This document shows positions 8,092 to 17,225 of a stretch of DNA of 33,688 nucleotides, piece after piece (positions within the stretch are counted from its first letter, which is position 1; every line of letters starts with the position of its first letter). A program made the translations under genes and the position numbers. This stretch comes from Leptolyngbyaceae cyanobacterium SL_7_1 (GTDB lineage Bacteria; Cyanobacteriota; Cyanobacteriia; Elainellales; Elainellaceae), in NCBI GenBank assembly GCA_012032525.1, contig JAAUSV010000005.1, forward strand, positions 1 to 33,688, read 5' to 3'. The notes under the pieces were generated by a model. That model was not told where the DNA came from. It did not search any database and saw nothing but the letters and a program-made list of their open reading frames with translations.

Positions 8092-9738
8092 TTAGTGCTT
8101 GTTTTGCCTGTTTTGTCGAAGCAAGCCAAATTCCAAGCCTTCCACCACGGCTTGGTAGGATGCTTCGATGATGTTGGTAGACACTCCAACTGTTGTCCAG
8201 CGCTGATGACCGTTGCTGGATTCGATTAACACTCGCGTTTTGGCGGATGTTCCTGCGGCACTGTCCAAGATCCGCACCTTGTAATCAGTCAGGTGGAAGG
8301 AAGCAATCTCTGGGTAAAAGTTCATCAATGCTTTACGCAGGGCAGCATCGAGAGCCGACACCGGACCATTGCCCTCACCAGCTTCCAGAATATCTCGACC
8401 ATCCACTGTAATTTTGATAGTGGCGATCGAGTTAGTTCGCCAGACATTTTGCTCTGGCAACATGTGACAGTCTACCTGAAATCCTTTAACTTCAAACCAC
8501 TGGGGACGCTGACCCAACGCCTCACGCATCAACAATTCAAAACTAGCTTCGGCAGCTTCAAACTGATAGCCCTGGTTTTCTAGTAGCTTGAGGCGCTGCA
8601 AAATTTGCCGACAGGTGGGGTCGTCCTTATCGAGATCAATGCTGAAGGTGCGGGCTTTTGCCAGAACATTGCTCAGTCCGGCTTGGTCGGAGATGACAAT
8701 CCGCCGAAGATTGCCAACGGCTTCGGGTTGAATGTGCTCATAGGTGAGGGGGTTGCGTTCCACCGCGCTGACGTGAATCCCGCCTTTGTGGGCAAAGGCA
8801 GACAATCCCACAAAAGGGGCGTGATCATCGGGGGCGAGGTTGACCATTTCGCTGACCAGACGGCTAAAGTCGCTTAACTGCTCTAATTGCTGCTCACGCA
8901 CACAGGGGTATCCCAGCTTTAGTTGCAGATTGGGGATGAGGGTGCAGAGGTTGGCGTTGCCGCAGCGCTCCCCATAGCCGTTGATCGTGCCCTGCACCAT
9001 CGTGGCTCCTTCCAGGACTGCGGCGATCGCATTTGCTACGGCGGTTCCAGAATCGTTGTGGGTGTGGATGCCAAGGGAAGGGGATGGGTAGGGGATGGGG
9101 GGTAGGGGAGAAGGAGGTGGGTCAAGGTTGAGGTGGATACTCTGGGCAATATCGCGGACAATCTGGGTGACTTCGTGGGGGAGAGTGCCGCCGTTGGTGT
9201 CGCAAAGGACGAGCCATTCTGCACCGCCTGCGATCGCCGCCTTGAGCGTTGCCAAGGCATAATCGGAATTTTGTTTGTAGCCGTCAAACCAGTGTTCGGC
9301 ATCGTAGATGACGCGGCGATCTTGGCTACGGAGAAAGGCGATCGTATCTTCGATCATCGCCAGGTTTTCCTCCAGGGTGGTCTTGAGTCCTTCGGTGACA
9401 TGCAGATCCCAAGATTTACCAAACACCGTTACCCAGCGGGTGCCTGCGGCGAGGACGGGTTGCAATAGGGGATCGGTGGCGGCGGTTTTTCCTGGGCGGC
9501 GGGTTGAGCAGAAGGCTACCACTTCGGCTTGGGTGAGGGGTTCTTCTTTAATTTGCCAGAAGAACTGCCCATCCTTAGGATTGGCACCGGGCCAGCCCCC
9601 TTCGATGAAGGGAATCCCCATGCGATCGAGTTCACGGGCAATCCGCACCTTGTCATCAATGGATAATGCCATGCCCTCTCGTTGGGCACCGTCTCGTAGG
9701 GTGGTGTCGTAGATCCAAAGAAAGGGCTTGGCAGTCAT
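8092..9738 (-). CDS. cimA: Citramalate synthase
   Basis: The enzyme condenses pyruvate with acetyl-CoA to (R)-citramalate, the first step of the threonine-independent route to isoleucine used by several cyanobacteria. It belongs to the isopropylmalate synthase/DRE-TIM metallolyase family. I chose ATG 9738 (MTAKPFLWIYDTTLRDGAQR), which puts the catalytic 'DTTLRDGAQREG' at the expected N-terminal place; an upstream GTG at 9813 would add 25 non-conserved residues. The metal-binding 'HTHNDSG' and 'GTINGYGERCGNANL' are present, and a C-terminal LeuA-type regulatory domain follows (about residues 410-540). Length is 548 residues. A low-complexity proline-rich insertion (PPPSPLPPIPYPSPS) sits immediately before the HTHND strand. 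CimA is favoured over LeuA because of the 'FIEGGWPGANPKD' region. Confidence 0.92.
   Translation of the reverse strand: MTAKPFLWIYDTTLRDGAQREGMALSIDDKVRIARELDRMGIPFIEGGWPGANPKDGQFFWQIKEEPLTQAEVVAFCSTRRPGKTAATDPLLQPVLAAGTRWVTVFGKSWDLHVTEGLKTTLEENLAMIEDTIAFLRSQDRRVIYDAEHWFDGYKQNSDYALATLKAAIAGGAEWLVLCDTNGGTLPHEVTQIVRDIAQSIHLNLDPPPSPLPPIPYPSPSLGIHTHNDSGTAVANAIAAVLEGATMVQGTINGYGERCGNANLCTLIPNLQLKLGYPCVREQQLEQLSDFSRLVSEMVNLAPDDHAPFVGLSAFAHKGGIHVSAVERNPLTYEHIQPEAVGNLRRIVISDQAGLSNVLAKARTFSIDLDKDDPTCRQILQRLKLLENQGYQFEAAEASFELLMREALGQRPQWFEVKGFQVDCHMLPEQNVWRTNSIATIKITVDGRDILEAGEGNGPVSALDAALRKALMNFYPEIASFHLTDYKVRILDSAAGTSAKTRVLIESSNGHQRWTTVGVSTNIIEASYQAVVEGLEFGLLRQNRQNKH
9075..9108 (+). repeat. G-rich minisatellite / G-quadruplex motif inside cimA
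   Basis: Six runs of three to six Gs (9075-9077, 9080-9083, 9086-9088, 9091-9094, 9097-9102, 9105-9108) are separated by two-base loops AA, AT, TA, AT and TA. The near-repeated unit is GGGGATGGGTA. The G-rich strand is the template strand of cimA. The region encodes the proline-rich insertion in that enzyme. Confidence 0.85.
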
Positions 9739-9858
9739 GGGTTGGCTAGATGGGATGAGAGGGACAAGCGAAAACTGGGTTGGACTAGATTTGGGTAAAA
9801 CCAAGGAAGGCACCTAGAGTAGAGGTAGAACCCGCTGACTCTTCTGTAATTTTGTATT

Positions 9859-10197
9859 ATGCCGACTGTACTTGCTCAAGGAAAGACGATCGAGTGTCCC
9901 CAGGGGGCAAATCTGCGCCAGGTTTTGCTGCAACACGGGGTAGAACTGTACAACGATGGGGCTAGTGTGATCAATTGTCACGGCATTGGCACCTGTGGTA
10001 CGTGTGCGGTGCAGATTGAGGGCGAGATATCTGCCTCTAACTGGCGAGAAACAACCCGGCGATCGCTGCCTCCCCATTCTCCCACGAGCGATCGTCGTCT
10101 GGCATGTCAGACCCAAGTACTAGGGGAGGTCAAAGTGACGAAATATGATGGCTTTTGGGGACAAGGGGACACGATCGTCTGGACGCCAGAAGGTTAG
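9859..10197 (+). CDS. 2Fe-2S ferredoxin
   Basis: A 112-residue small soluble electron carrier of the 2Fe-2S ferredoxin fold. The cluster ligands are Cys40, Cys46 and Cys49 in 'NCHGIGTCGTCAV' and Cys83 in 'RRLACQTQVLGEVKV'. The spacing is CX5CX2C, one residue longer than the CX4CX2C of the main photosynthetic ferredoxin PetF. It is therefore a distinct cyanobacterial ferredoxin class whose partner I cannot infer. It is transcribed divergently from cimA with about 120 bp between the starts, and the next gene begins 28 bp after its stop on the same strand, suggesting co-transcription. Confidence 0.9.
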   Translation: MPTVLAQGKTIECPQGANLRQVLLQHGVELYNDGASVINCHGIGTCGTCAVQIEGEISASNWRETTRRSLPPHSPTSDRRLACQTQVLGEVKVTKYDGFWGQGDTIVWTPEG

Positions 10198-10225
10198 GAT
10201 TGAAGTAGCGTTCGGAGTTGTGGCA

Positions 10226-10642
10226 ATGGAACTAATCGGATTGTTATTAGTATTCTCATTCCTCTCAATGGTAATTGGCACCGTTGCTAAGGGAGTGATT
10301 CGACTGGTTGGGTTTGGAGTGTTGGCAGCATTGCTGCTGATGGCGGTAGGTTCGCTGGATTCAAACGTTTTGCCCAATATGATTAATTCTGCCAGAGACT
10401 TTGTTGCCCGTGTGCAACAGGAGATTGCAGGGGGTGGCGGTGGCGGTCAACAAGACCCCTACAATTCCACCCAGGCAGACCCTTTCTATTTTGAAAACAC
10501 TCCCCCCGGACAATCCCCCGCCATTCCCAACCAACCATTTTCCAATCCGCAGTCGCCTAACCAGCCCTTCAACGACCCCAACGCTCCCTTAAATCGACCC
10601 GCCCAGCCCAACGATCGCCGTCCGATTACGGCACTGTGGTAG
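10226..10642 (+). CDS. Small membrane protein with proline/asparagine-rich tail
   Basis: A 138-residue product starting MELIGLLLVFSFLSMV. The frame stays open further upstream, but those codons overlap the ferredoxin gene; ATG 10226 removes the overlap and starts directly with a hydrophobic helix. Two transmembrane segments are likely (about residues 2-20 and 26-43). A glycine run (GGGGGG) near residue 70 follows, then a long disordered tail rich in Pro, Asn, Gln and Phe with near repeats 'NQPFSNPQSP' and 'NQPFNDPNAP'. I do not recognise a named family. It lies between the ferredoxin and thiO/thiG genes, 28 bp and 68 bp away, on the same strand. Confidence 0.65.
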   Translation: MELIGLLLVFSFLSMVIGTVAKGVIRLVGFGVLAALLLMAVGSLDSNVLPNMINSARDFVARVQQEIAGGGGGGQQDPYNSTQADPFYFENTPPGQSPAIPNQPFSNPQSPNQPFNDPNAPLNRPAQPNDRRPITALW

Positions 10643-10710
10643 ACAAGTCAGTGTTGCTTATTGCTGGTATGCGATTCCGTTGACGATTTCACTTTTGATG
10701 TTTCCAACTC

Positions 10711-12699
10711 ATGAGCACGGGTACTGACATCTGTATTATTGGCGGCGGCGTAATTGGTCTAGCGATCGCTCTAGAACTGCGGCTACGGGGGCTGAGCGTC
10801 ACCCTCCTCAGCCGCGAATTTCAGCAAGCGGCTACCCACGCGGCGGCAGGCATGCTGGCTCCGGCAGCGGAGGCGATCGAGTCTAGTCCTTTCTTAGAAC
10901 TGTGTCTGAGGAGTCGTCGGCTCTATCCCGATTGGGTCAGCAAAATTGAGGACTTGAGTGGGTTGGAAACAGAGTATTGGGCGTGTGGCATCTTGGCTCC
11001 GGTGTATCAAGAACCTCCAGTGGCCCTACCCAACGCTCAGTGGTTTGATCGAGCGATGATTCACCATGTCCAACCGGGATTGGGTGAGGAAGTGGTGGGT
11101 GGATGGTGGTTTGCCGACGATGGGCAGGTGAATAACCGGGCACTGGCGATCGCCCTGCAAGCCGCCGCCCAAGCCGTGGGTGTGGAAATCCGGGCTGGGG
11201 TCGCAGTGGAGGCGATCGAACAGCAGCAGGGGCATGTAATAGGGCTACAAACCTCAGTAGGCATGGTGTATGGCGATCGCTATATCTTGGCAACGGGGGC
11301 GTGGTCGGGGGATTTGTTGCCGATTCCTGTCCAGCCTACAAAAAGGACAAATGCTTGCCCTGTCAGTGCCAACCGGATATCCCAGCCCCGACCCTTGCAG
11401 CGAGTGCTCTATGGTGAAGAGATCTATATTGTGCCGCGACGCAACGGACAAATCCTTTTGGGAGCCACGGTGGAAGCGGTGGGCTTTACGGCTGGAAATA
11501 CGGCGGGCGGCATTCAGTCTCTACTGCGATCGGCTTTACGCCTGTATCCAGCGCTAGAAAGTTTCCCGATTGCAGACTGTTGGTGGGGATTTCGTCCTGC
11601 TACGCCAGATGAATTGCCCATCCTGGGTGCGAGTCCCTGTGACAATTTGACCTTGGCGATCGGGCATCACCGCAATGGAATTTTGCTTGCCCCGATTACC
11701 GCCAAGCTGATTGCTGATGTGTGTCAGCAGCAGCCTGATCCACTCTTAGACTGCTTTTCTTGGCAGCGGTGGGGGGCGGCTCCGTCCTTGGGTGGGGCGA
11801 TCGTCTCTAGCCAATCTGCCAAGATAGAAGAAACACCCCGTTCCCCGATAACTACTGTGCAAACCCTCGATCGCCTTCCTTCCCCAACCGTTGATACTGT
11901 CATCCCCGATTCACCCTTAGTGATTGCCGGGCGCTCTTTTCAGTCTCGCCTGATGACGGGCACGGGCAAATATCGCACAATGGACGACATGCGCCAGAGC
12001 ATCACGGACAGTGGCAGTCAGATTGTCACCGTTGCGGTGCGACGAGTTCAAACCAATGCCCCCGGACACGAAGGCTTAGCCGAAGCACTGGACTGGACAA
12101 CGGTATGGATGTTGCCCAACACCGCAGGCTGTCAAACGGCGGAAGATGCTATTCGGGTGGCGCGGTTGGGGCGAGAAATGGCAAAGTTATTGGGACAGGA
12201 AGACAACAACTTCGTCAAGCTAGAAGTAATTCCCGATGCCAAATATCTCCTGCCCGACCCGATCGGCACATTGCAGGCTGCGGAACAATTGGTGAAGGAA
12301 GGCTTTGCGGTCCTGCCCTACATCAATGCCGATCCGCTGTTGGCAAAACGGTTAGAAGAAATCGGCTGTGCCACGGTCATGCCCTTGGGATCGCCGATCG
12401 GCTCCGGGCAGGGCATTAAAAACGCTGCCAATATTCAAATCATCATCGAAAATGCCAATGTGCCCGTCGTCGTGGATGCTGGCATTGGCACACCTAGCGA
12501 GGCAGCCCAAGCAATGGAGATGGGAGCCGATGCGCTGTTGATCAATACGGCGATCGCTCAAGCCAAAGTCCCTGCTGCCATGGGGCAGGCAATGGGCATG
12601 GCAACGATCGCCGGACGACTCGCCTATCTAGCAGGCAGAATTCCAGTTAAAGCCTTTGCCAGTGCCAGTTCACCCTTAACAGGGACGATCACCAGTTAG
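10711..12699 (+). CDS. thiO/thiG: Bifunctional glycine oxidase ThiO / thiazole synthase ThiG
   Basis: A 662-residue fusion for the thiazole half of thiamine. The N-terminal part (residues 1-365) is an FAD-dependent glycine oxidase: dinucleotide motif '[19 protein letters not shown]', then '[10 protein letters not shown]', '[19 protein letters not shown]' and C-terminal '[19 protein letters not shown]'. It makes dehydroglycine for ThiG. The C-terminal part (about 407-655) is ThiG: '[15 protein letters not shown]', the Schiff-base lysine region '[16 protein letters not shown]', and phosphate-binding '[20 protein letters not shown]'. Such fusions are known in cyanobacteria. Residues about 210-228 ([19 protein letters not shown]) do not look like ThiO. 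The +1 frame there reads '[18 protein letters not shown]', which fits the family. Two compensating one-base indels are therefore likely, at A5 11340-11344 and at a C run near 11386-11394. Confidence 0.95.
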   Translation: MSTGTDICIIGGGVIGLAIALELRLRGLSVTLLSREFQQAATHAAAGMLAPAAEAIESSPFLELCLRSRRLYPDWVSKIEDLSGLETEYWACGILAPVYQEPPVALPNAQWFDRAMIHHVQPGLGEEVVGGWWFADDGQVNNRALAIALQAAAQAVGVEIRAGVAVEAIEQQQGHVIGLQTSVGMVYGDRYILATGAWSGDLLPIPVQPTKRTNACPVSANRISQPRPLQRVLYGEEIYIVPRRNGQILLGATVEAVGFTAGNTAGGIQSLLRSALRLYPALESFPIADCWWGFRPATPDELPILGASPCDNLTLAIGHHRNGILLAPITAKLIADVCQQQPDPLLDCFSWQRWGAAPSLGGAIVSSQSAKIEETPRSPITTVQTLDRLPSPTVDTVIPDSPLVIAGRSFQSRLMTGTGKYRTMDDMRQSITDSGSQIVTVAVRRVQTNAPGHEGLAEALDWTTVWMLPNTAGCQTAEDAIRVARLGREMAKLLGQEDNNFVKLEVIPDAKYLLPDPIGTLQAAEQLVKEGFAVLPYINADPLLAKRLEEIGCATVMPLGSPIGSGQGIKNAANIQIIIENANVPVVVDAGIGTPSEAAQAMEMGADALLINTAIAQAKVPAAMGQAMGMATIAGRLAYLAGRIPVKAFASASSPLTGTITS

Positions 12700-12771
12700 C
12701 GCGATCGGCAACTGCGATCCCCCTTGTTGCTTCGATCCTTGGCTAAGCTGGAGAAGCTGAGAATCTGGGTT

Positions 12772-13792
12772 TTAGGCTGGTGTGGTGGCTTTTTCAGGGA
12801 GCTTGACTTCGTTCTGCAGGACATTGCCCCGTTCAAAATCTGTGATGCTGGCGATCGTCGTCGTGGAGATATCCCGTAGGGCATTCTCAGTGAAAAAGGC
12901 TTGGTGGGCGGTGATCACCACATTGGGGAAGGACTGTAATAGTTGAAATGTGTCGTCTTGAATAATTGTATTTGAGAGGTCGCGGAAGAACAGATTTTGC
13001 TCATCTTCGTAGACATCGATTCCCAGGGAACCGATCGCTCCAGATTTGATGCCCTCAATTACAGCTTTGGTGTTAATTAATTTACCGCGACTGGTGTTGA
13101 TGATCATGACTCCCGGCTTCATCTGGGCGATCGTCTCTGCGTTGATTAAATGGTGGTTTTCAGCCGTTAGGGGACAGTGCAGCGAAATGATATCGGATTG
13201 GGCAAAGAGGTCTGGCAATTCGACATAGCGGGCATCCCCGATCGCCTCAAATTTGGGACTGGGGTAGAGGTCGTAGCCCAACAGGTGGCAGCCAAAACCG
13301 TGCATAATTTGAGCCAGGATGATGCCGATTTTGCCTGTACCGATAATACCAATGGTGCGATCGTGTAGATCAAACCCCAACAAGCCGTTAAGGGAAAAGT
13401 TATCTTCACGCACCCGGTTGTAAGCTTTATGTAGCTTGCGGTTGAGCATCTGCACCAATCCCACCACATGCTCTGCGACGGAATAGGGCGAGTAGACCGT
13501 AACCCGCACTACTTTGACTCCCAATTCGGCGGCAACGTCTAGATCAACATTGTTGTAGCCTGTGCAGCGCAATGCTACTAGGCGGGTGCCATTTGCCGCG
13601 AGCATGGTAAGGGTCTCGGCGTTGATGTCGTCATTCACGAAGACGCAAACGGCTGCGAACCCAGAGGCGAGGGAGGCAGTTTTGGCTTCCAGTCGGGGTA
13701 TCAAAATACACGAGCTCGTGCTGGTCTGTGAAATTGGCGCTATCAAGAAATTGGCGATCGTAGGGTTCGGTACTAAAAACAGCGACTTTCAT
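12772..13792 (-). CDS. ldhA: D-lactate dehydrogenase (D-2-hydroxyacid dehydrogenase), with an apparent frameshift
   Basis: The product is an NAD-dependent enzyme reducing pyruvate to D-lactate in fermentation. Visible motifs are the dinucleotide-binding 'GIIGTGKIGIILAQ', catalytic Arg in 'NTSRGKLINT', Glu in 'DVYEDEQ' and the acid-base His in 'ITAHQAFFTENA'. The long frame begins at 13746 with non-homologous residues. The true N-terminus is in another frame from ATG 13792 (MKVAVFSTEPYDRQFLDSAN) and runs to 'LVYFDT'. Removing one base from the G4 run at 13695-13698 (CCCC on the coding strand) joins it to 'RLEAKTASLASGF' and gives 339 residues, the usual length. It is convergent with thiO/thiG. 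A general 2-hydroxyacid dehydrogenase is the alternative, but the overall pattern fits D-LDH. Confidence 0.9.
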
Positions 13793-14037
13793 AGGTCGTC
13801 TCCTAGTCAGAAAAAGCAGTTAAGAATTTCCCTGTAGTAGTGCCAATTAGTAACGACAATAGAGGACTCTGGGGGTGAAAAGATATCTCCTAGGCTACAA
13901 GTCGCCTAATCAAGCTTTTTGCCAGAGAGTTTGGTGGGTATCGTTATGTACTTTGAGAATTGGTTGGACTTGGGTACTCTAGGCTAGAAGAGTGACAGAT
14001 AATGCCATTCATCCCGATTGCAAGGAGTAACCCACCT

Positions 14038-15011
14038 GTGAGCCAACCGACGTGTTCCCTGTCCATCATGGTGGCACGGACTGATATTCCCTTCATGATG
14101 CACACCATTCCCCATCTGGTAAGAATGTGTAATTTTCCATTTGCCCAACGTTTGTTAGCGATCGACACGGCTCCACTCACAGGGATAAGGTAAACCGTCC
14201 TGGTATTGGCACAATGGAGCAGTTGCGCGACCGCTGCGATCAGCTACTGGCGGCTGGAGTGGTGGATACATTGCGCGATATTGATTACTCCGACGACTAC
14301 CGCGAGCGAGTGTATCGAAAACATCTGGGTAGTGCTCAGATCCGTCAAACCCATAACTACAAGGGTTATCCGATTCTAGGGACAATCTTTTCATTGGAGG
14401 AAACGGTTGGGGATTACATCCTGCACTTCGATAGCGATATGTTGCTCTACCAGCAACCGGGCGAATGCTGGATTGAGAGGGCGATCGACCTGCTGCGGAC
14501 TCACCCCAAAATTGCCGCCATCCGTCCTCTGGCAGGACCTCCCCACCCGAACGGACCACAACAGGAAAGTCGCTACGAGTATGATGCCGACGGGTTCTAC
14601 CGTTTTACTACGTTTGGTAGTCGGGCTTACTTGATCGATCGCCATCGGTTTGAGAACTTGTTGCCCCTACCCATTCTCTGGCGATCCTACCGCAACAAAT
14701 TTCTCAATCATCTCCCTGCTCCCATTCAGACCTCGCTGAATTACTTCACAGGCAAGGGCAGCCTGGATTCTTGGGAAATCATGGTGACGAATGCCTTGAG
14801 GCGATCGTCCTCCATCCGCGCTAACCTCGCCTCCCCTGCCGCATGGACATTGCATCCCAAGGATCGAGGGGACTTGTTCATTCAAGCCTTGCCCCCCATG
14901 ATTGAAAAGATTGAATCGGGGTGGTATCCACCGGAGCAAGCGGGGTACTACGACGTTCGGTTGGACCCGTGGTTGGCAGCGCTGCGATCGGAATCTCCAT
15001 TTACCAGTTGA
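14038..15011 (+). CDS. Glycosyltransferase (GT-A fold), with an apparent frameshift
   Basis: A probable sugar transferase starting at GTG 14038, preceded by AAGGAG (14022-14027). The N-terminus 'SQPTCSLSIMVARTDIPFMM' and 'PFAQRLLAIDTAPLTG' resembles the first strand-helix-strand of a GT-A nucleotide-binding domain. The frame stops at TAA 14191-14193. The downstream frame continues as 'DKVNRPGIGTMEQLRDRCDQ' and carries the metal/nucleotide DxD motif in 'HFDSDMLLYQ'. One extra G in GGG (14182-14184) makes a single protein of 324 residues. No membrane segments are seen. The next glycosyltransferase starts 17 bp later. Donor and acceptor are unknown. Confidence 0.75.
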
Positions 15012-15028
15012 ATAGCGATACAGAATTT

Positions 15029-16152
15029 ATGGACGTTAAATCAAAGCGACCCATTGCCATCTTCTATCCTGCCTTTATGGGGGGGGGTGCAGAAGCAGTG
15101 GGGTTGTGGATCGTGGAGGCACTGAAGGACGAGTATGCGTTGACCCTCGTGACAGTGGCAGATATTGATCTTGACAAACTCAATGCTATGTACGGGACAA
15201 ATCTATCTTGTTCTTCCGTCCAAATTAAAGCATTGTTCCCCTCTTTCCTAAGACCCATTTGCTATTTCTTTATTGCCAACAATCCCAGTCTGAGAATAGT
15301 GTTTTTCATGCATTGCTGCGCTCTTTAAAGACCCAAAGCTATCACTACGATCTAATTTTCTCTGCATACAATGCTGCCGATTTAGGAAAGCCTGGAATTC
15401 AATACATTCATTGGATTAATGTGCTAGAAGGCAAGGGATTCCATCAACGCATTTCTGGTTTCCGCAAGGAAAACTTGCAGAAGAATTATTCGATCACAAA
15501 TTCCCAATATGTTGCCGATCGAGTTCAACAGTTCTACGGTATTTCCTCCAAAGTCGTCTTTCCGCCAGTCGTGATGCGAGCGTGTGATATCCCCTGGGAT
15601 CAAAAAGAGAATGCCTTCATTTGTAGTGGTCGGCTCACGGTTGCCAAGCAACCCCACAAAATCATTCAAATTCTTAAAAAAGTTCGAGAACAAGGGTTTG
15701 ACTTGAAGCTCTATTTAACGGGGGGCGGGGGTGGGATGTATGCTTGGAAATATCAGCGATTTCTCAAGCAAATGGTCAAGGACAATGCTGATTGGGTCAC
15801 ACTCTACGAGAATTTAAAATACAAAGACTACATAGATGTTGTATCCCGTTGCAAGTATGGAATTCACTACAAGGAAGAACCTTTTGGTATTTCGATTGCG
15901 GAGATGGTGAAAGCAGGCGCGATTCCATTTGTTCGCCATCGGGGCGGTCAGGTGGAAATCGTGGGCGATCGCCCTGAACTATTTTTTAGCAATGATCAAG
16001 AGGCGATCGATCGAATTGTTGATCTACTGACTTATCCTGAACGAGAAGTTGAACTTCGTCGAGCATTACAGACTCAAAAGGAACTATTTTCAACCGATCA
16101 ATTCATGCAATCCATTCGAGCGATTGTGTCACAGCAACTCCATCAGTTCTAA
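15029..16152 (+). CDS. Glycosyltransferase family 4 protein, with an apparent frameshift
   Basis: A GT-B fold glycosyltransferase. ATG 15029 opens 'MDVKSKRPIAIFYPAFMGGG' with the glycine-rich acceptor-side loop typical of GT4. That frame fails near 15250-15270, and the rest of the protein is in another frame from about 15259 ('LYCQQSQSENSVFHALLRSL'). Donor-side features follow: 'FICSGRLTVAKQPHKIIQIL', 'LYLTGGGGG' and 'YKEEPFGISIAEMVKAGAIP', the last being the EX7E motif region. One added base in CCC (15254-15256) or TTT (15269-15271) gives 374 residues, normal for the family. It lies 17 bp after another glycosyltransferase gene and ends facing the pyruvyl-transferase-like gene. Confidence 0.82.
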
Positions 16153-16181
16153 TCATAACAACTAGTTTACAATAGTCCCAA

Positions 16182-16222
16182 TTGAGTTGTGAGAGATGGG
16201 GTAGCAGAACTTCATAACTCAA
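16182..16222. terminator. Possible bidirectional hairpin between convergent genes
   Basis: TTGAGTTGTG (16182-16191) and CATAACTCAA (16213-16222) can pair over 10 positions with one G-T or A-C imperfection and a 21-base loop. It lies in the 96-bp gap between two convergent genes. The long loop and low GC content make it a weak candidate. Confidence 0.25.
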
Positions 16223-16248
16223 ATAGGATGACTGTAAATGGATGTTTG

Positions 16249-17124
16249 CTAACAGGATTCGCTAAGACATTGCATGACTTTTGTGTGAAATAAACGATTT
16301 TGGGTTCTACATTCCTCTAGACTGTCTGGATAGAGTTGGCAGTGTTGCACATACTCCCGCCAGTTGTGAATTCTACACGTATATTGATTCTTGTCGCGAA
16401 GCTCGTAGAAAACGTGATTGAACAGTTTCAATTGGAATTTAGTTTGTGTCCATTTTTCAACTGGATATAGCCCTGGGGAGTGCTTAAATGTGAGGAATTT
16501 ACTACTAAAGGGAAACGCTAATACTTTTCGTCCTAACAGTGTCCCCCAGTAAGCTCCGTGATAGGAACTAGTGAGAATTGTTTCCCCAGAGCCTAAGAAA
16601 TCCAAGACCTCTTCAATCCCCTGAGTTTCATTTGTCATGCGAGGGAAAGCGCCAATCTTCAGTTGAAATTTTTTGTGGGAAAACACAACAAATTCGTGTT
16701 TGATGTCTCGTTTGCGATCGAACGCTGAATGCATACAACTGACACAGGGAACCCAGGGATAGCCTGAATTAAAATCCCGAATCCCAACCAAATCAAAGTC
16801 GTTTAGATAGTTGGAATAATCAAACGGTTGGGGGTTGGCAGAAAGCGCATGATAGTCCTGCTGACCGATGCCCCAAGCTATTAAACAACCCCGATTTGAT
16901 GCTTTTTTCAGTGTGGTGATGCTGTCTAAAAATCTAGAGTAGAGTAGCCCACCACCGCCGATCAGACTGTGTTCTCCCTTCAACAAATTTGGGTTGAGGT
17001 CTCGAATATCGTGCTGAGCAATCGAATAACCGGGAAAGCTGAAGTAGTTGGCAGGAGAAGACAACAAATCCCCCACATTTGTCGGATCGATAACGTGATA
17101 GTTGACGATCGCATTCATCGCCAT
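16249..17124 (-). CDS. Polysaccharide pyruvyl transferase family protein
   Basis: A 291-residue product starting MAMNAIVNYHVIDPTNVGDL; a GAGGAA element stands about 5 bases before the ATG. Family features are an N-terminal 'NVGDLLSSPANYF', glycine-rich 'SLIGGGGLLYSRF', and C-terminal 'ILTSSYHGAYWGTLLGRKVLAFP', which is the conserved SxxHG core of CsaB-type enzymes. Such enzymes add ketal pyruvate from phosphoenolpyruvate to sugars of surface polysaccharides. Some family members have other transfer activities, so the pyruvyl role is an inference. It faces the glycosyltransferase genes on its left and lies about 100 bp downstream of aspA on the same strand. Confidence 0.75.
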   Translation of the reverse strand: MAMNAIVNYHVIDPTNVGDLLSSPANYFSFPGYSIAQHDIRDLNPNLLKGEHSLIGGGGLLYSRFLDSITTLKKASNRGCLIAWGIGQQDYHALSANPQPFDYSNYLNDFDLVGIRDFNSGYPWVPCVSCMHSAFDRKRDIKHEFVVFSHKKFQLKIGAFPRMTNETQGIEEVLDFLGSGETILTSSYHGAYWGTLLGRKVLAFPFSSKFLTFKHSPGLYPVEKWTQTKFQLKLFNHVFYELRDKNQYTCRIHNWREYVQHCQLYPDSLEECRTQNRLFHTKVMQCLSESC

Positions 17125-17225
17125 AGCGTTCCTCTGAGACTTTGCATAGGAAAAACGTCTTAAGGTTATCCCACAGATTGTAGAGTGGCGTGCGCGAGAA
17201 TACGGGTTTTGCCGAGGGCAACGGG

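Noticed and set aside
9061-9120. CRISPR-like or telomere-like repeat array
   Set aside because: The repeat units are short, G-rich and without spacers; it is a minisatellite inside a coding region.
9739-9813. N-terminal extension of citramalate synthase from GTG 9813
   Set aside because: The extra 25 residues are not family-like, and no ribosome site is seen; the family start lies at 9738.
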